A stretch of DNA of 64,000 nucleotides from JAGXQV01 sp964527565 (GTDB taxonomy: Bacteria > Pseudomonadota > Gammaproteobacteria > Burkholderiales > Sulfuricellaceae), in assembly GCA_964527565.1 (NCBI GenBank), contig CAZGOY010000012.1:17972-81971 (forward strand), given 5' to 3'. The notes under the pieces are model-generated. The model made no database searches, was not told where the DNA came from, and saw nothing but the letters and a program-made list of their open reading frames with translations. Made by a program: the position numbers and the translations under genes. Positions 49,415-58,507 of the stretch are shown here, one piece after another. Numbering within the stretch: the stretch's first letter is position 1; every line of letters begins with the position of its first letter.

Positions 49415-51451
49415 ATGAAGTTTGAAAATCTGTCTTTGGCCGCCAAGCTCAACCTAGTGCTCACCCTGGTTATGCTGACCCTGTCTGCGGTGTTGGCATT
49501 CGCCTTGTCAGGGTATCTTACCCGCGCATTGGAAGCGCGCAGCATGGATGATCTGAAAAAGACCAACCTGCTGGTGGTCGATATGGTTGACGCTTATAGC
49601 AGCAGCCTGGAACAGGCGGCGGGGCGGATGGGCAACCTGTTTGCCTCCTATTTCCCGGACAGTTTTTCGCTCGACGAGGGGATTCCGGTGCCCATTGGCG
49701 ACATGGAAACCCCCTCCCTGCGTTCCGGCGGCATTACGCTCAACCTGCACTTTGCCGAGGTTGAGCGTTTCAGCGCCATCACCGGCGGCGTGGCGACTAT
49801 TTTTGCGCGTAAGGGCGACGATTTCGTGCGCGTCGCCACGTCGCTCAAGAAGGAAAACGGCGAACGCGCCATCGGTACCCTGCTGGGCAAGTCCCACCCC
49901 GGCTATGCCAAGGTCAGCGAGGGGCAGCCTTACGTTGGCAAGGCCAAGCTGTTCGGCAAGGATTACATGACCAAATACATCCCGGTCAAGGACGGCGCCG
50001 GTCAAGTGATCGGCATCTTGTTCATCGGCCTGGATTTCACTGAGGGATTGAAGGGACTGAAGGAAAAAATCCGCGGCATCAAGGTCGGCGATACCGGCTA
50101 TCTCTATGTGCTCGACGCTGGCAAGGACAAAGGCACCCTGGTGGTGCATCCCGCCCTGGAAGGCAAAAACCTGATCGAGACCAAGGATGCGGGTGGGCGT
50201 GAATTCATCCGTGAAATGGTCGAGAAAAAGGAAGGCCTGATCAGCTATCCGTGGATGAACCCGGAACTCGGCGACAAGACCGCACGCGACAAGGTGGTGG
50301 TGTTCAATCATTACCAGCCGTGGAACTGGGTGGTGGCCTCGGGCAGCTATCTGGACGAATTTACCGCCGAAGGCCGCAGCATGCGCAAGGTGCTGATTGC
50401 GTCGCTGTCCGGTTTTGTCGTCATCTTGCTGGGTATCGTTCTTTTTGCCACACGCCTGTGGGTGAGCAAGCCGCTGGAAACGGCGGTGGGCGATGTCGAA
50501 AGGCTGGCTGGCGGCGACCTCAGCCAGCCGGTGCATAGCGCCGCCGGCCAGGATGAAACCGGGCGCTTGCTGACGGCGATGGAACGTATGCGCATCAATT
50601 TGCGCGATATGATTCAAAAGATTAGTGCCAACGCCGACCAGGTGGCGGCAGCTTCCGCACAAATGTCCAGCGGCACCCGCCAAGTGGCGAGCAGTTCGCA
50701 AGAGCAGAGCGCAGCGGCTTCCGCCATGGCCTCAGCGGTGGAAGAGATCGCCGTGAGTATCGCCTCGGTGGCCGACAGCGCAGGTGCCATTCTCAAGGGG
50801 GCGCAGGAAGGCCGCGAGCGCAGTGTGCAAGGCAGCCGGAGTCTGGCCGAACTGACCGGCGCCATCGGTGTGGCGGGTAATTCCGTCAACGACATTTCCA
50901 GCAAAGTGCATGAGTTCGTCGACAACGCGCGCAACATCGCCCTGCTCACCCAGCAAGTACGCGACATTGCCGAACAAACCAATCTGCTGGCGCTGAACGC
51001 CGCCATCGAGGCGGCACGTGCCGGTGAACAGGGGCGCGGCTTCGCCGTGGTCGCCGATGAAGTGCGCAAACTGGCGGAAAAATCGGCCACTGCCGCCAAC
51101 GAGATCGACCAGGTGACCAAGGTGATTTCGCAGCAGTCCACGGAAGTGGAAGGCACAGTCAACTACGGCATCGAGTCCCTCAACAAAAGTCAGGGGCTGC
51201 TCGGCAATGTCTCCGTGGTGTTGTCCGGGGTGAACGAATCCATCGAACGCACCGGCAGGGAGATCGACGACATCACCGGCGCAACCCGCGAACAGCGTAC
51301 GGCGGGTGACGACATTGCCCGTCAGGTCGAGCGCGTCGCCAGCATGACCGAAGAAAACCATGCCGCTGTCAGCGAAATCGCCCACACGGCGGAGCATCTG
51401 CAAGAACTGGCACAGGCCATGCGCACGGCGGCAGGCGTGTTCCGGGTTTGA
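49415..51451 (+). CDS. Methyl-accepting chemotaxis protein with a Cache-type sensor domain
   Basis: A 678-residue chemoreceptor. TM1 (about 12-34) leads to a large periplasmic domain (about 35-320) with Cache features (YTKYIPVKDGAGQVIGILFIGLDF and VGDTGYLYVLDAGKDKGTLVVHP). TM2 (about 328-350) and a HAMP domain (WVSKPLETAVGDVERLAGGDLS) follow, then the signalling hairpin with QTNLLALNAAIEAARAGEQGRGFAVVADEVRKLAEKS. The ATG at 49415 has GGGAG eight bases before it; a GTG at 49409 is less likely. The birA start overlaps its stop. The ligand, probably a small organic molecule, is unknown. Confidence 0.92.
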   Translation: MKFENLSLAAKLNLVLTLVMLTLSAVLAFALSGYLTRALEARSMDDLKKTNLLVVDMVDAYSSSLEQAAGRMGNLFASYFPDSFSLDEGIPVPIGDMETPSLRSGGITLNLHFAEVERFSAITGGVATIFARKGDDFVRVATSLKKENGERAIGTLLGKSHPGYAKVSEGQPYVGKAKLFGKDYMTKYIPVKDGAGQVIGILFIGLDFTEGLKGLKEKIRGIKVGDTGYLYVLDAGKDKGTLVVHPALEGKNLIETKDAGGREFIREMVEKKEGLISYPWMNPELGDKTARDKVVVFNHYQPWNWVVASGSYLDEFTAEGRSMRKVLIASLSGFVVILLGIVLFATRLWVSKPLETAVGDVERLAGGDLSQPVHSAAGQDETGRLLTAMERMRINLRDMIQKISANADQVAAASAQMSSGTRQVASSSQEQSAAASAMASAVEEIAVSIASVADSAGAILKGAQEGRERSVQGSRSLAELTGAIGVAGNSVNDISSKVHEFVDNARNIALLTQQVRDIAEQTNLLALNAAIEAARAGEQGRGFAVVADEVRKLAEKSATAANEIDQVTKVISQQSTEVEGTVNYGIESLNKSQGLLGNVSVVLSGVNESIERTGREIDDITGATREQRTAGDDIARQVERVASMTEENHAAVSEIAHTAEHLQELAQAMRTAAGVFRV

Positions 51452-52452
51452 TGCGCAGGATTCAGAATCCGCAATTGAAATCTTCATCTTTTGCCATCTT
51501 GCGCCGTCTTGGAGACGGCGCATTTCATTCCGGCGAGAAAATCGCCGCCGATTTCAGCATGTCGCGTGCATCGGTGTGGCAGGCGCTGCAACCGTTTGGC
51601 GAACTGGGTGTGGAAATATTCCGCGTGCCGGGGCGCGGCTACCGCTTGCGCGATCCGGTGGAATGGCTGGATGGGCAGCGTATCGCCGAATCGCTGGGGG
51701 GACAGGCCGCCCTGTTCAGCGTGGAAATCCTCGAACAAGCTGATTCCACCAATCGGGTGTTGCTGCAAAAGGCCGCTCTGGGTGCGGCAAGCGGCAGTTG
51801 CGTGGCGGCGGAACTGCAAACCGCCGGGCGCGGGCGGCGCGGGCGCAGCTGGCTGGCCGCGCTGGGCGGCGGATTGACCTTCTCCGTGCTGTGGCGTTTT
51901 GAACAGGGCGCGGCTGGCTTGTCCGGCCTCAGTCTGGCGGTAGGGGTGGCGGTGATGCGCGCGTTGCGTGCGGCTGGAGTTCAGGAGGCCATGCTCAAGT
52001 GGCCCAACGACATTGTATGCGGCAAGTGCAAGCTGGCGGGTATCCTGATCGAGATGCAGGGCGATGTCAGCGGGCCGTGCGCGGTGGTCATCGGTATCGG
52101 ACTGAATTTCCGACTGGCGCCGGCCCTTCGCGAACTAATCGACCAGCCGGTGACGGATGTGGCTGAGCAGGCGCGCGTCACGCCATCGCGCAACCGCCTG
52201 CTGGCGGACATTCTGGTGCAACTGGCCGACGTGCTGGCGGAATTCGGGTTGCGCGGTTTCGGCGGTTTGCGACAGGAATGGAAAAGCGGTCATTGCCACC
52301 AGGATCAGACGGTACGCATGACCTTGCCCAACGGAACCCAGGAGGAAGGCTTGGCGCGTGATGTGGCCGATGATGGCGCGCTGTTGCTGGAAACGGATCA
52401 AGGCATCAAGCGCTACACCTCGGGGGAAGTAAGTTTGCGGGGAATGCCATGA
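51451..52452 (+). CDS. birA: Biotin-protein ligase and biotin repressor BirA
   Basis: A 333-residue bifunctional protein. An N-terminal winged HTH (about 10-70, GEKIAADFSMSRASVWQALQPF) precedes the ligase with EQADSTNRVLL, the biotinyl-AMP loop AGRGRRGRSW, KWPNDIVCGKCKLAGILIE and GIGLNF, and the small C-terminal domain. It biotinylates carboxyl carrier protein and probably represses bio genes. The ATG overlaps the chemoreceptor stop (TGATG); coaX overlaps its end by 4 bases. Confidence 0.95.
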   Translation: MRRIQNPQLKSSSFAILRRLGDGAFHSGEKIAADFSMSRASVWQALQPFGELGVEIFRVPGRGYRLRDPVEWLDGQRIAESLGGQAALFSVEILEQADSTNRVLLQKAALGAASGSCVAAELQTAGRGRRGRSWLAALGGGLTFSVLWRFEQGAAGLSGLSLAVGVAVMRALRAAGVQEAMLKWPNDIVCGKCKLAGILIEMQGDVSGPCAVVIGIGLNFRLAPALRELIDQPVTDVAEQARVTPSRNRLLADILVQLADVLAEFGLRGFGGLRQEWKSGHCHQDQTVRMTLPNGTQEEGLARDVADDGALLLETDQGIKRYTSGEVSLRGMP

Positions 52453-53168
52453 TTCTGGCGGTGGATGCCGGCAACAGCCGGGTCAAATGGGGGCTGCACG
52501 ACGGACGAGCCTGGCGGCGCAGGGGCTGGGTGCTTTCCGCTGAAATCGCCCAGCTCGGCGGGCAATGGCTACCTGTCGGCGAGCCACAACGCATTGTGGT
52601 GTCCAACGTGGCGGGTGCTGTCCTGCGTGAGCAACTGGAAGCGCTTTTTTTTCACTGGAATGTTGAGGTGGAATGGATCGCGGCGCAGGCCGCCCAATGC
52701 GGGGTGAGCAACGGCTACGATAATCCGGCGCAACTGGGCTGTGACCGCTGGGCGGCGCTGGTCGCCGCATGGCGACGCTGTAGCCGCGCCTGCGTGGTGG
52801 TGAATGCGGGTACTGCGCTGACGGTGGACGCGCTGGACGGCAGCGGACACTTTTGCGGCGGGCTGATTGTTCCCGGTTTGCATGCCATGCAACAGGCCCT
52901 GGCGGCGAATGCGGCGGCATTGACAGTGGCTGCCGGGCGATTTGACGTTTTCCCCACCTGTACCGCCGATGCCGTATACAGCGGCGCATTGAACGCCATG
53001 GCGGGGGCGGTGGAAAGATCCGTGGCGGCGCTGACCGCCAGGGAAGGCACTGCACCGGATTGTCTGGTCAGTGGCGGAGACGCCGCGCTGGTGAAGGAGC
53101 GGCTATCCGTTGCGGCGGCAATTGTGGATAATCTGGTGCTGGATGGACTGATCGAGATAGCCCGATGA
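52449..53168 (+). CDS. coaX: Type III pantothenate kinase
   Basis: A 239-residue kinase of the ASKHA fold. ILAVDAGNSRVKWGLHDG is the phosphate loop, GCDRWAALVAAWRR the pantothenate-binding part, and NAGTALTVDALDG with GGLIVPGLHAM the second phosphate loop. It performs the first step from pantothenate to CoA. The birA-coaX-SPOR order with 4-base overlaps is a known betaproteobacterial operon. Confidence 0.95.
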   Translation: MILAVDAGNSRVKWGLHDGRAWRRRGWVLSAEIAQLGGQWLPVGEPQRIVVSNVAGAVLREQLEALFFHWNVEVEWIAAQAAQCGVSNGYDNPAQLGCDRWAALVAAWRRCSRACVVVNAGTALTVDALDGSGHFCGGLIVPGLHAMQQALAANAAALTVAAGRFDVFPTCTADAVYSGALNAMAGAVERSVAALTAREGTAPDCLVSGGDAALVKERLSVAAAIVDNLVLDGLIEIAR

Positions 53169-53842
53169 AAGTACTTTTTTTCCTGTTGCTGGCAGCAAAT
53201 TTTATTGCGTTGGTATTGTTCCAGACTTCCGGCAGGCAGGATGGCGAGCCGGTGAAAGGACATGAGCCGCATCAGGCAGAAAGGATCCGTCTGGTCAGCG
53301 CGGCGGAAGTGCAAGCCAGGAAAGTCCTGGTGCCCGAACCGGAAACTCCCCTTTCTTCTCCCCAGGGTGCCCCGCCACCCCGGCAGTGCCTGGAATGGGG
53401 AATCGTGGCGGCGAAGGATGCGGAACGCGCCGGCGCGGCCCTGCAAAAGCTCGTCCTGTGGGATAAAACGGCAACGCGCCAGCTGGAGAAGGGGAGCGGT
53501 TTCTGGGTATACATGCCGCCACGCGGGACGCTGGCGGAAGCGCAGAAAAAAGTGGAAGAGCTGAAGGCGCTTGGCGTACAGGATTCCTTCATCCTGCAGG
53601 AGAATACCCCCTGGCGTTACGCGGTTTCCCTCGGGGTATTTTCAACTGGCGAGGCGGCGGAAAAATATTTGGCGCAATTACGCGAAAAAGGCGTGCGCTC
53701 GGCGATTACCGGTCCGCGTAAACGGATCACGGAGGGGACGGTCTATACGCTGAAAGACCTCGATCCCGTGGCGGTTCAGGAAGTAGAAAAGCTCAAGTCC
53801 GGTTTTCCGGGCAGCGAAGTCAGAACCATCGAGTGCCGTTGA
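53165..53842 (+). CDS. SPOR-domain protein with an N-terminal membrane anchor
   Basis: A 225-residue protein. Residues 3-20 are a membrane anchor (VLFFLLLAANFIALVLF), a variable linker follows, and the C-terminal SPOR domain (about 110-190) contains FWVYMPPRGTLAEAQKKVEELKALGVQDSFILQ and YAVSLGVFSTGEAAEKYLAQLREKGVRSA. SPOR domains bind denuded septal peptidoglycan. It is the last gene of the birA-coaX operon. Confidence 0.88.
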   Translation: MKVLFFLLLAANFIALVLFQTSGRQDGEPVKGHEPHQAERIRLVSAAEVQARKVLVPEPETPLSSPQGAPPPRQCLEWGIVAAKDAERAGAALQKLVLWDKTATRQLEKGSGFWVYMPPRGTLAEAQKKVEELKALGVQDSFILQENTPWRYAVSLGVFSTGEAAEKYLAQLREKGVRSAITGPRKRITEGTVYTLKDLDPVAVQEVEKLKSGFPGSEVRTIECR

Positions 53843-53904
53843 ACAACTTTGCCGTTGAGCCTGAATTCAGGCCCAACGCCTGGGATAATCCGAAAGGAAA
53901 AAAA

Positions 53905-54213
53905 ATGAGCTACTACCAGCGCCATGTGTTTTTCTGCACCAATACCCGCGAAGACGGTCAGCCGTGCTGTTGCGACCACGGTGCGCAGGAAATGCGCGAC
54001 TACGCCAAGAAAAAAATCAAGGCGCTCGATCTCAACGGGGCGGGAAAGGTGCGCATCAACAGCGCCGGCTGCCTCGACCGCTGCGCTGAGGGGCCGGTGC
54101 TGGTGGTCTACCCGGAGGCGGTGTGGTACACCTACGTGGACAATCAGGACATCGACGAGATCGTCGAACAACATCTGGTCAACGGCAGGGTCGTCGAGCG
54201 CCTGAAAATCTAG
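53905..54213 (+). CDS. Thioredoxin-like 2Fe-2S ferredoxin
   Basis: A 102-residue ferredoxin with cysteines in FFCTNTREDGQPCCCDHG and in INSAGCLDRCAEGPV, the pattern of thioredoxin-like 2Fe-2S proteins of the Shethna/NuoE type. The ATG at 53905 (MSYYQRHVFFC) has GAAAGGAAAAAA just before it; 24 further codons upstream are rejected. Its last 4 bases overlap the end of the gene on the other strand. The partner enzyme is not identified. Confidence 0.87.
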   Translation: MSYYQRHVFFCTNTREDGQPCCCDHGAQEMRDYAKKKIKALDLNGAGKVRINSAGCLDRCAEGPVLVVYPEAVWYTYVDNQDIDEIVEQHLVNGRVVERLKI

Positions 54214-54608
54214 CGCCAGTCTCCCCAGCCGCTACGGTATCCCTGTTCGTAAGCCTCGCGTTCGATATGCGACTGCTGTTCGCGTTGCCGCGTGGCGCGC
54301 CCGCGTTCGTAGGCCTCGGCTGCGCCGTAATTGCCGTAATAAGGGTTGCCTTGCGCAACGCGGCGCGGCGGTGGGGCATACACCGTGCGGTACTCCTGCA
54401 CATGCACGTGTTGCGGCGGCGCGTAAATCACCCGCGCCTCCTGTCTGTATGTGGGCTGGGACGGTGCGCTGTTCCAGCTATTGGCCAGTATCGCTCCGCC
54501 AACCACGCCCCACAGCGCCGCACGTTCCCGATCTCCCCAAGCCAGCGCCTGGGTGGAAAAAGCCAGCAGGCCGACGCACACCAGTCCGGTTCCAAGTTTC
54601 CTGTTCAT
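54210..54608 (-). CDS. Exported tyrosine- and arginine-rich small protein
   Basis: A 132-residue protein that I do not recognise as a family. The signal peptide MNRKLGTGLVCVGLLAFSTQALA is clear. The mature protein has a short hydrophobic stretch (ALWGVVGGAILANSW), then a Tyr/Pro/Arg/Gln-rich tail with YAPP twice and many charged repeats (AYERGRATRQREQQSHIEREAYEQGYRSG). It may be an envelope protein. The ATG at 54608 starts the signal peptide. From 54609 to 54875 I see only the upstream regions of this gene and of the hydrogenase, with no clear promoter motif. Confidence 0.6.
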   Translation of the reverse strand: MNRKLGTGLVCVGLLAFSTQALAWGDRERAALWGVVGGAILANSWNSAPSQPTYRQEARVIYAPPQHVHVQEYRTVYAPPPRRVAQGNPYYGNYGAAEAYERGRATRQREQQSHIEREAYEQGYRSGWGDWR

Positions 54609-54875
54609 GATGCACCTCTCAAATAAAACAAATGTCCACGCCGCCCTCAACGTCGCTTGACCATGCGCGGTTGACGTGGTCTCGCCGCCGTCCCGCGCCT
54701 TAATGGAATCTCTGAGTTGATAACAGGACGTTTGGAGCGGTCGTTTCTAGGGAAAACCCGTATTGCTGGTGGGAAAAACCCTAGGTGTTTGCGCGACCTT
54801 AAAATGGTTGTTAGACTCCCCTTTGGGAATGGGAATAAAAACTGACAAAAATCATTTAGATGCGAAATAATACCA

Positions 54876-56000
54876 ATGTCCAAGTCTGAAACGTTCTACG
54901 AAGTATTTCGCCAGCGCGGGGTGTCACGCCGCGATTTTCTGGGGTTTTGTGCGGTCACCGCCACCATGCTGGGGTTGGGGCCGAAAGGAATAGCCACCGT
55001 TGCCCACGCCATGGAAACCAAGCCGCGCATCCCTGTCTTGTGGCTGCACGGCCTGGAATGCACCTGCTGTTCCGAAAGTTTCCTGCGCTCCGGCCACCCG
55101 CTGGCGAGCGAGATCATCACCAGCATGATTTCGCTGGATTACGACGACGTCATCATGGCGGCGGCGGGCGACCAAGCCGAGGAAATCCTCCACGACATCA
55201 TCCGTGATTACCGTGGTGCCTACATTCTTGCCGTCGAAGGCAACATTCCGCTGGCCAACGACGGCATGTGCTGCATCGTCGGCGGGCGGCCTTTCCGCCA
55301 GCAGTTCGACGAGGTGGCGAAACACGCCAAGGCGATCATCGCCTGGGGCACCTGCGCTTCCTCCGGTTGCGTGCAGGCGGCGCGCCCCAATCCCACCAAG
55401 GCGACACCGGTACACAAACTGGTCAGCAACGTGCCGGTCATCAACGTGCCCGGCTGTCCGCCCATCGCCGAAGTGATGACCGGGGTGCTGTCCTACATTC
55501 TCACCTACGACCGTCTGCCGGAACTGGACAACCAGTTGCGTCCCAAGATGTTTTATTCCCAGCGCGTACACGACAAATGTTACCGGCGCGCCCATTTCGA
55601 CGCCGGGCAGTTTGTCGAAAGCTGGGACGACGAGGGCGCGCGCCAGGGCTGGTGCCTGTACAAGCTGGGCTGCCGCGGTCCCACCACATACAACGCCTGC
55701 GCTTCGATGGGCTGGAACGAGGGCGTGAGTTTCCCCATCAAGTCCGGCCACGGCTGCATCGGCTGTTCGGAGGAGGGCTATTTCGACCGCGGGCCTTTTT
55801 ACGAGCGCCTGCCCGACATGCAGCAGTGGGGCATCGAATCCAACGCTGACAAGGTGGCTGCGGTCGGTGCGGCGGCATTGGGCGGTGCCATCGTGGCACA
55901 GGGCGCGGCAACCCTGGTCAAGCGCGTGCTGACCGGCAAGCGTCTCAAGGATAGCGGCAAGAATGCCGACGGCAGCATTTCGGAAGAAAGTGATTCATGA
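54876..56000 (+). CDS. hyaA: Uptake [NiFe]-hydrogenase small subunit, oxygen-tolerant type
   Basis: A 374-residue iron-sulfur subunit. A Tat signal (SRRDFLGFCAVTATMLGLG) ends near residue 45. Six cysteines around the proximal cluster (62, 64, 65, 160, 165, 194) match the set that binds the special 4Fe-3S cluster of oxygen-tolerant group 1d enzymes; ordinary enzymes have Gly at the positions of 64 and 165. Medial and distal cluster cysteines lie in YKLGCRGPTTYNACA and GHGCIGCSEEGYF. A C-terminal membrane helix (about 325-345) anchors it to the cytochrome b. It heads the operon. Confidence 0.96.
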   Translation: MSKSETFYEVFRQRGVSRRDFLGFCAVTATMLGLGPKGIATVAHAMETKPRIPVLWLHGLECTCCSESFLRSGHPLASEIITSMISLDYDDVIMAAAGDQAEEILHDIIRDYRGAYILAVEGNIPLANDGMCCIVGGRPFRQQFDEVAKHAKAIIAWGTCASSGCVQAARPNPTKATPVHKLVSNVPVINVPGCPPIAEVMTGVLSYILTYDRLPELDNQLRPKMFYSQRVHDKCYRRAHFDAGQFVESWDDEGARQGWCLYKLGCRGPTTYNACASMGWNEGVSFPIKSGHGCIGCSEEGYFDRGPFYERLPDMQQWGIESNADKVAAVGAAALGGAIVAQGAATLVKRVLTGKRLKDSGKNADGSISEESDS

Positions 56001-57799
56001 GTCAAATCATTACGCCCAACGGTTTTACCCTCGACAACTCCGGGCGCCGCGTTGCCATCGACCCGGTCACGCGCATCGAGGGACACTTGCGCATCGAAGT
56101 CAATGTCGATGCCAATAACGTCATCCGCAACGCGGTTTCCGTCGGCACTATGTGGCGCGGCCTGGAACCCATCATGCAAGGACGCGACCCGCGCGATGCC
56201 TGGGCTTTCGTGCAGCGCATCTGCGGCGTATGCACCGGCGTTCACGCGCTGGCCTCGGTGCGCGCGGTCGAGGATGCGCTGGGCATCCCGATTCCGAAAA
56301 ACGCCAATACTATCCGCAACATCATGCATCTGGCGCTGTATGCGCATGACCACCTGGTGCATTTTTACCATCTGCACGCGCTCGACTGGGTGGACGTGGT
56401 GTCGGCGCTCAACGCCTCGCCCAAAGCCACTTCCGAACTGGCGCAGTCGATTTCCTCGTGGCCGAAATCCTCGCCCGGTTACTTCAACGACGTGCAGCAG
56501 AAGATCAAACGTCTGGTCGGTTCCGGCCAGCTCGGCCCGTTCCGCAACGGCTACTGGGGGCACCCGGCCTACAAGCTGCCGCCGGAAGCCAACCTGATGG
56601 CGGTGGCGCACTATATCGAAGCGCTCGATTTCCAGCGCGAGATCGTCAAGATCCAGGCGGTGTTCGGCGGCAAGAATCCGCACCCGATGTGGCTGGTCGG
56701 CGGCGTGCCGTCAGCCATTAACGTGCACGATGCGGGGGCGATTGGCGCGGTGAATGCCGAACGTCTCAACCTAGTGGCGAAGATTGCTGATCTGACACTG
56801 GATTTCATTTCCCAGGTGTATGTTCCCGACTTGCTGGCCATCGCCTCGTTCTACCCGGAGTGGTTCAAGCTGGGCGATGGACTGGCGAGCAGGAACCTGA
56901 TGTCCTACGGCGAATTTCCGACACTGCCCAACGATACTTCAAACGCCAGCTTCATGCTGCCGCGCGGCGTGATTCTCAACGGCGACCTCAAGCAGTTGCA
57001 CGAGGTCGATCTGAAAGATCCCGCACAGGTGCATGAGTTCGTCGAGCACTCCTGGTACCGCTACCCCGACGAAAAGGCTGGTTTGCATCCGTGGGACGGC
57101 AAGACCGACATGGAATTCCGCCTCGGGCCGAAATCGCGCGGCGGCCAGGATGGCGCGCGCATCGAGGAAATCGACGAGGGTGACAAATACAGCTACATCA
57201 AGGCGCCGCGCTGGAAAGGTCACGCCATGGAAGTCGGCCCGCTGGCGCGCATGGTGATCGCCTATGCGGCTGGCGATAAACGCGTGCAGGAACTGGTGGA
57301 CGGCACGCTGAAAAAACTCGACTTGCCCATCACCGCGCTGTTCTCGACTCTGGGGCGCACCGCCGCACGCGGTCTGGAAGCCTTGTGGGCGGCGGAAAAG
57401 CTCAAAGATCAGGTGGCGCTGCTACAGGCCGATATTCGCGCCGGCAATTCCGCCACCGCCAATACCGAAAAGTGGAAACCCGACACCTGGCCCGCCGAGG
57501 CCAAAGGCGTCGGCTACAGCGAGGCGCCGCGCGGCGCGCTGGGTCACTGGCTGCACATCAAGGGCGGCAAGATCGACAATTACCAGTGCGTGGTGCCGAC
57601 CACCTGGAACGCCAGTCCGCGCGATCCCGCCGGCAACATCGGCGCCTACGAGGCTTCGCTGCTGGGTGTGCCGATGGCTGACCCGAAGAAGCCGCTGGAA
57701 ATCCTGCGCGTGATTCACAGCTTCGACCCCTGCCTGGCCTGTGCCACCCACGTCATCGGCCCGGACGGCGGCCTGCTGACCGAAGCGAAAATACTCTGA
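55997..57799 (+). CDS. hyaB: Uptake [NiFe]-hydrogenase large subunit
   Basis: A 600-residue catalytic subunit with the four nickel-iron ligands in RICGVCTGVH and DPCLACATH. Fifteen residues (VIGPDGGLLTEAKIL) follow that histidine and would be removed by HyaD after metal insertion. It oxidises H2 in the periplasm. The ATG overlaps the hyaA stop by 4 bases. Maturation genes hypABCDEF are not in the window. Confidence 0.97.
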   Translation: MSQIITPNGFTLDNSGRRVAIDPVTRIEGHLRIEVNVDANNVIRNAVSVGTMWRGLEPIMQGRDPRDAWAFVQRICGVCTGVHALASVRAVEDALGIPIPKNANTIRNIMHLALYAHDHLVHFYHLHALDWVDVVSALNASPKATSELAQSISSWPKSSPGYFNDVQQKIKRLVGSGQLGPFRNGYWGHPAYKLPPEANLMAVAHYIEALDFQREIVKIQAVFGGKNPHPMWLVGGVPSAINVHDAGAIGAVNAERLNLVAKIADLTLDFISQVYVPDLLAIASFYPEWFKLGDGLASRNLMSYGEFPTLPNDTSNASFMLPRGVILNGDLKQLHEVDLKDPAQVHEFVEHSWYRYPDEKAGLHPWDGKTDMEFRLGPKSRGGQDGARIEEIDEGDKYSYIKAPRWKGHAMEVGPLARMVIAYAAGDKRVQELVDGTLKKLDLPITALFSTLGRTAARGLEALWAAEKLKDQVALLQADIRAGNSATANTEKWKPDTWPAEAKGVGYSEAPRGALGHWLHIKGGKIDNYQCVVPTTWNASPRDPAGNIGAYEASLLGVPMADPKKPLEILRVIHSFDPCLACATHVIGPDGGLLTEAKIL

Positions 57800-57808
57800 G
57801 GCCACGTC

Positions 57809-58507
57809 ATGCCAAAATTCATCCCTTACCAGCGTGTTTCCGAAGCGGGTCTGCTGCCGGCGGTGATGATCTACGGGCCGGGGGTGCGCATCTGGCACTG
57901 GCTGAACGCCCTTTCCGTGGTGGTGCTGGTCATCACCGGCTATTTCATCGGCGTGCCGCCGCCTTCGGCGATCGGCGATACTTCCACCCTCTACGTGATG
58001 GGCTGGATTCGCTTCTTCCACTTGGCGTTCGGCTACATTTTCGCCTTGCTGGCAGTCATGCGCCTGTGGCTGGTGTTCGTCGAGGGCGGCATCAGCCATC
58101 AGCTTTTCGTGCCGGAAATCTGGCGCAAGGTATGGCTGGATGGCTTGCTGCGCCAGATCAAGTGGAACCTGCTGCTGGGCGGGCCATTGCGCTACATCGG
58201 ACTGAATCCGCTGGCCAATATCGCCATGCTGTTCATGTTTGTGATTCCCGGCGCGCTCATCATCATCACCGGCTTCGCCATGTACGCCGAAGTCACCGGG
58301 CACGACAGCTGGCAGTATTTCCTGTTCGGCTGGGTCACCATGTTGTTCGGCAATTCGCTCGACCTGCACATCATCCATCGTCTGGCCATGTGGGTGATGG
58401 TGTGGTTTGTCATGGTGCACATCTACATTGCTGTGCGCGAGGACATCCTCTCGCGCCAGACCACCATCAGCACCATGCTTTCCGGTGAAAGGCAGTTTCG
58501 CGATTGA
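57809..58507 (+). CDS. hyaC: Hydrogenase cytochrome b subunit
   Basis: A 232-residue integral membrane dihaem cytochrome b. Four helices carry the haem histidines: RIWHWLNALSVVVLVITGYF, FFHLAFGYIFALLAVMRLW, and LHIIHRLAMWVMVWFVMVHIY. It anchors the hydrogenase and passes electrons to the quinone pool. It starts 9 bases after hyaB and overlaps hyaD by 4. Confidence 0.95.
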   Translation: MPKFIPYQRVSEAGLLPAVMIYGPGVRIWHWLNALSVVVLVITGYFIGVPPPSAIGDTSTLYVMGWIRFFHLAFGYIFALLAVMRLWLVFVEGGISHQLFVPEIWRKVWLDGLLRQIKWNLLLGGPLRYIGLNPLANIAMLFMFVIPGALIIITGFAMYAEVTGHDSWQYFLFGWVTMLFGNSLDLHIIHRLAMWVMVWFVMVHIYIAVREDILSRQTTISTMLSGERQFRD

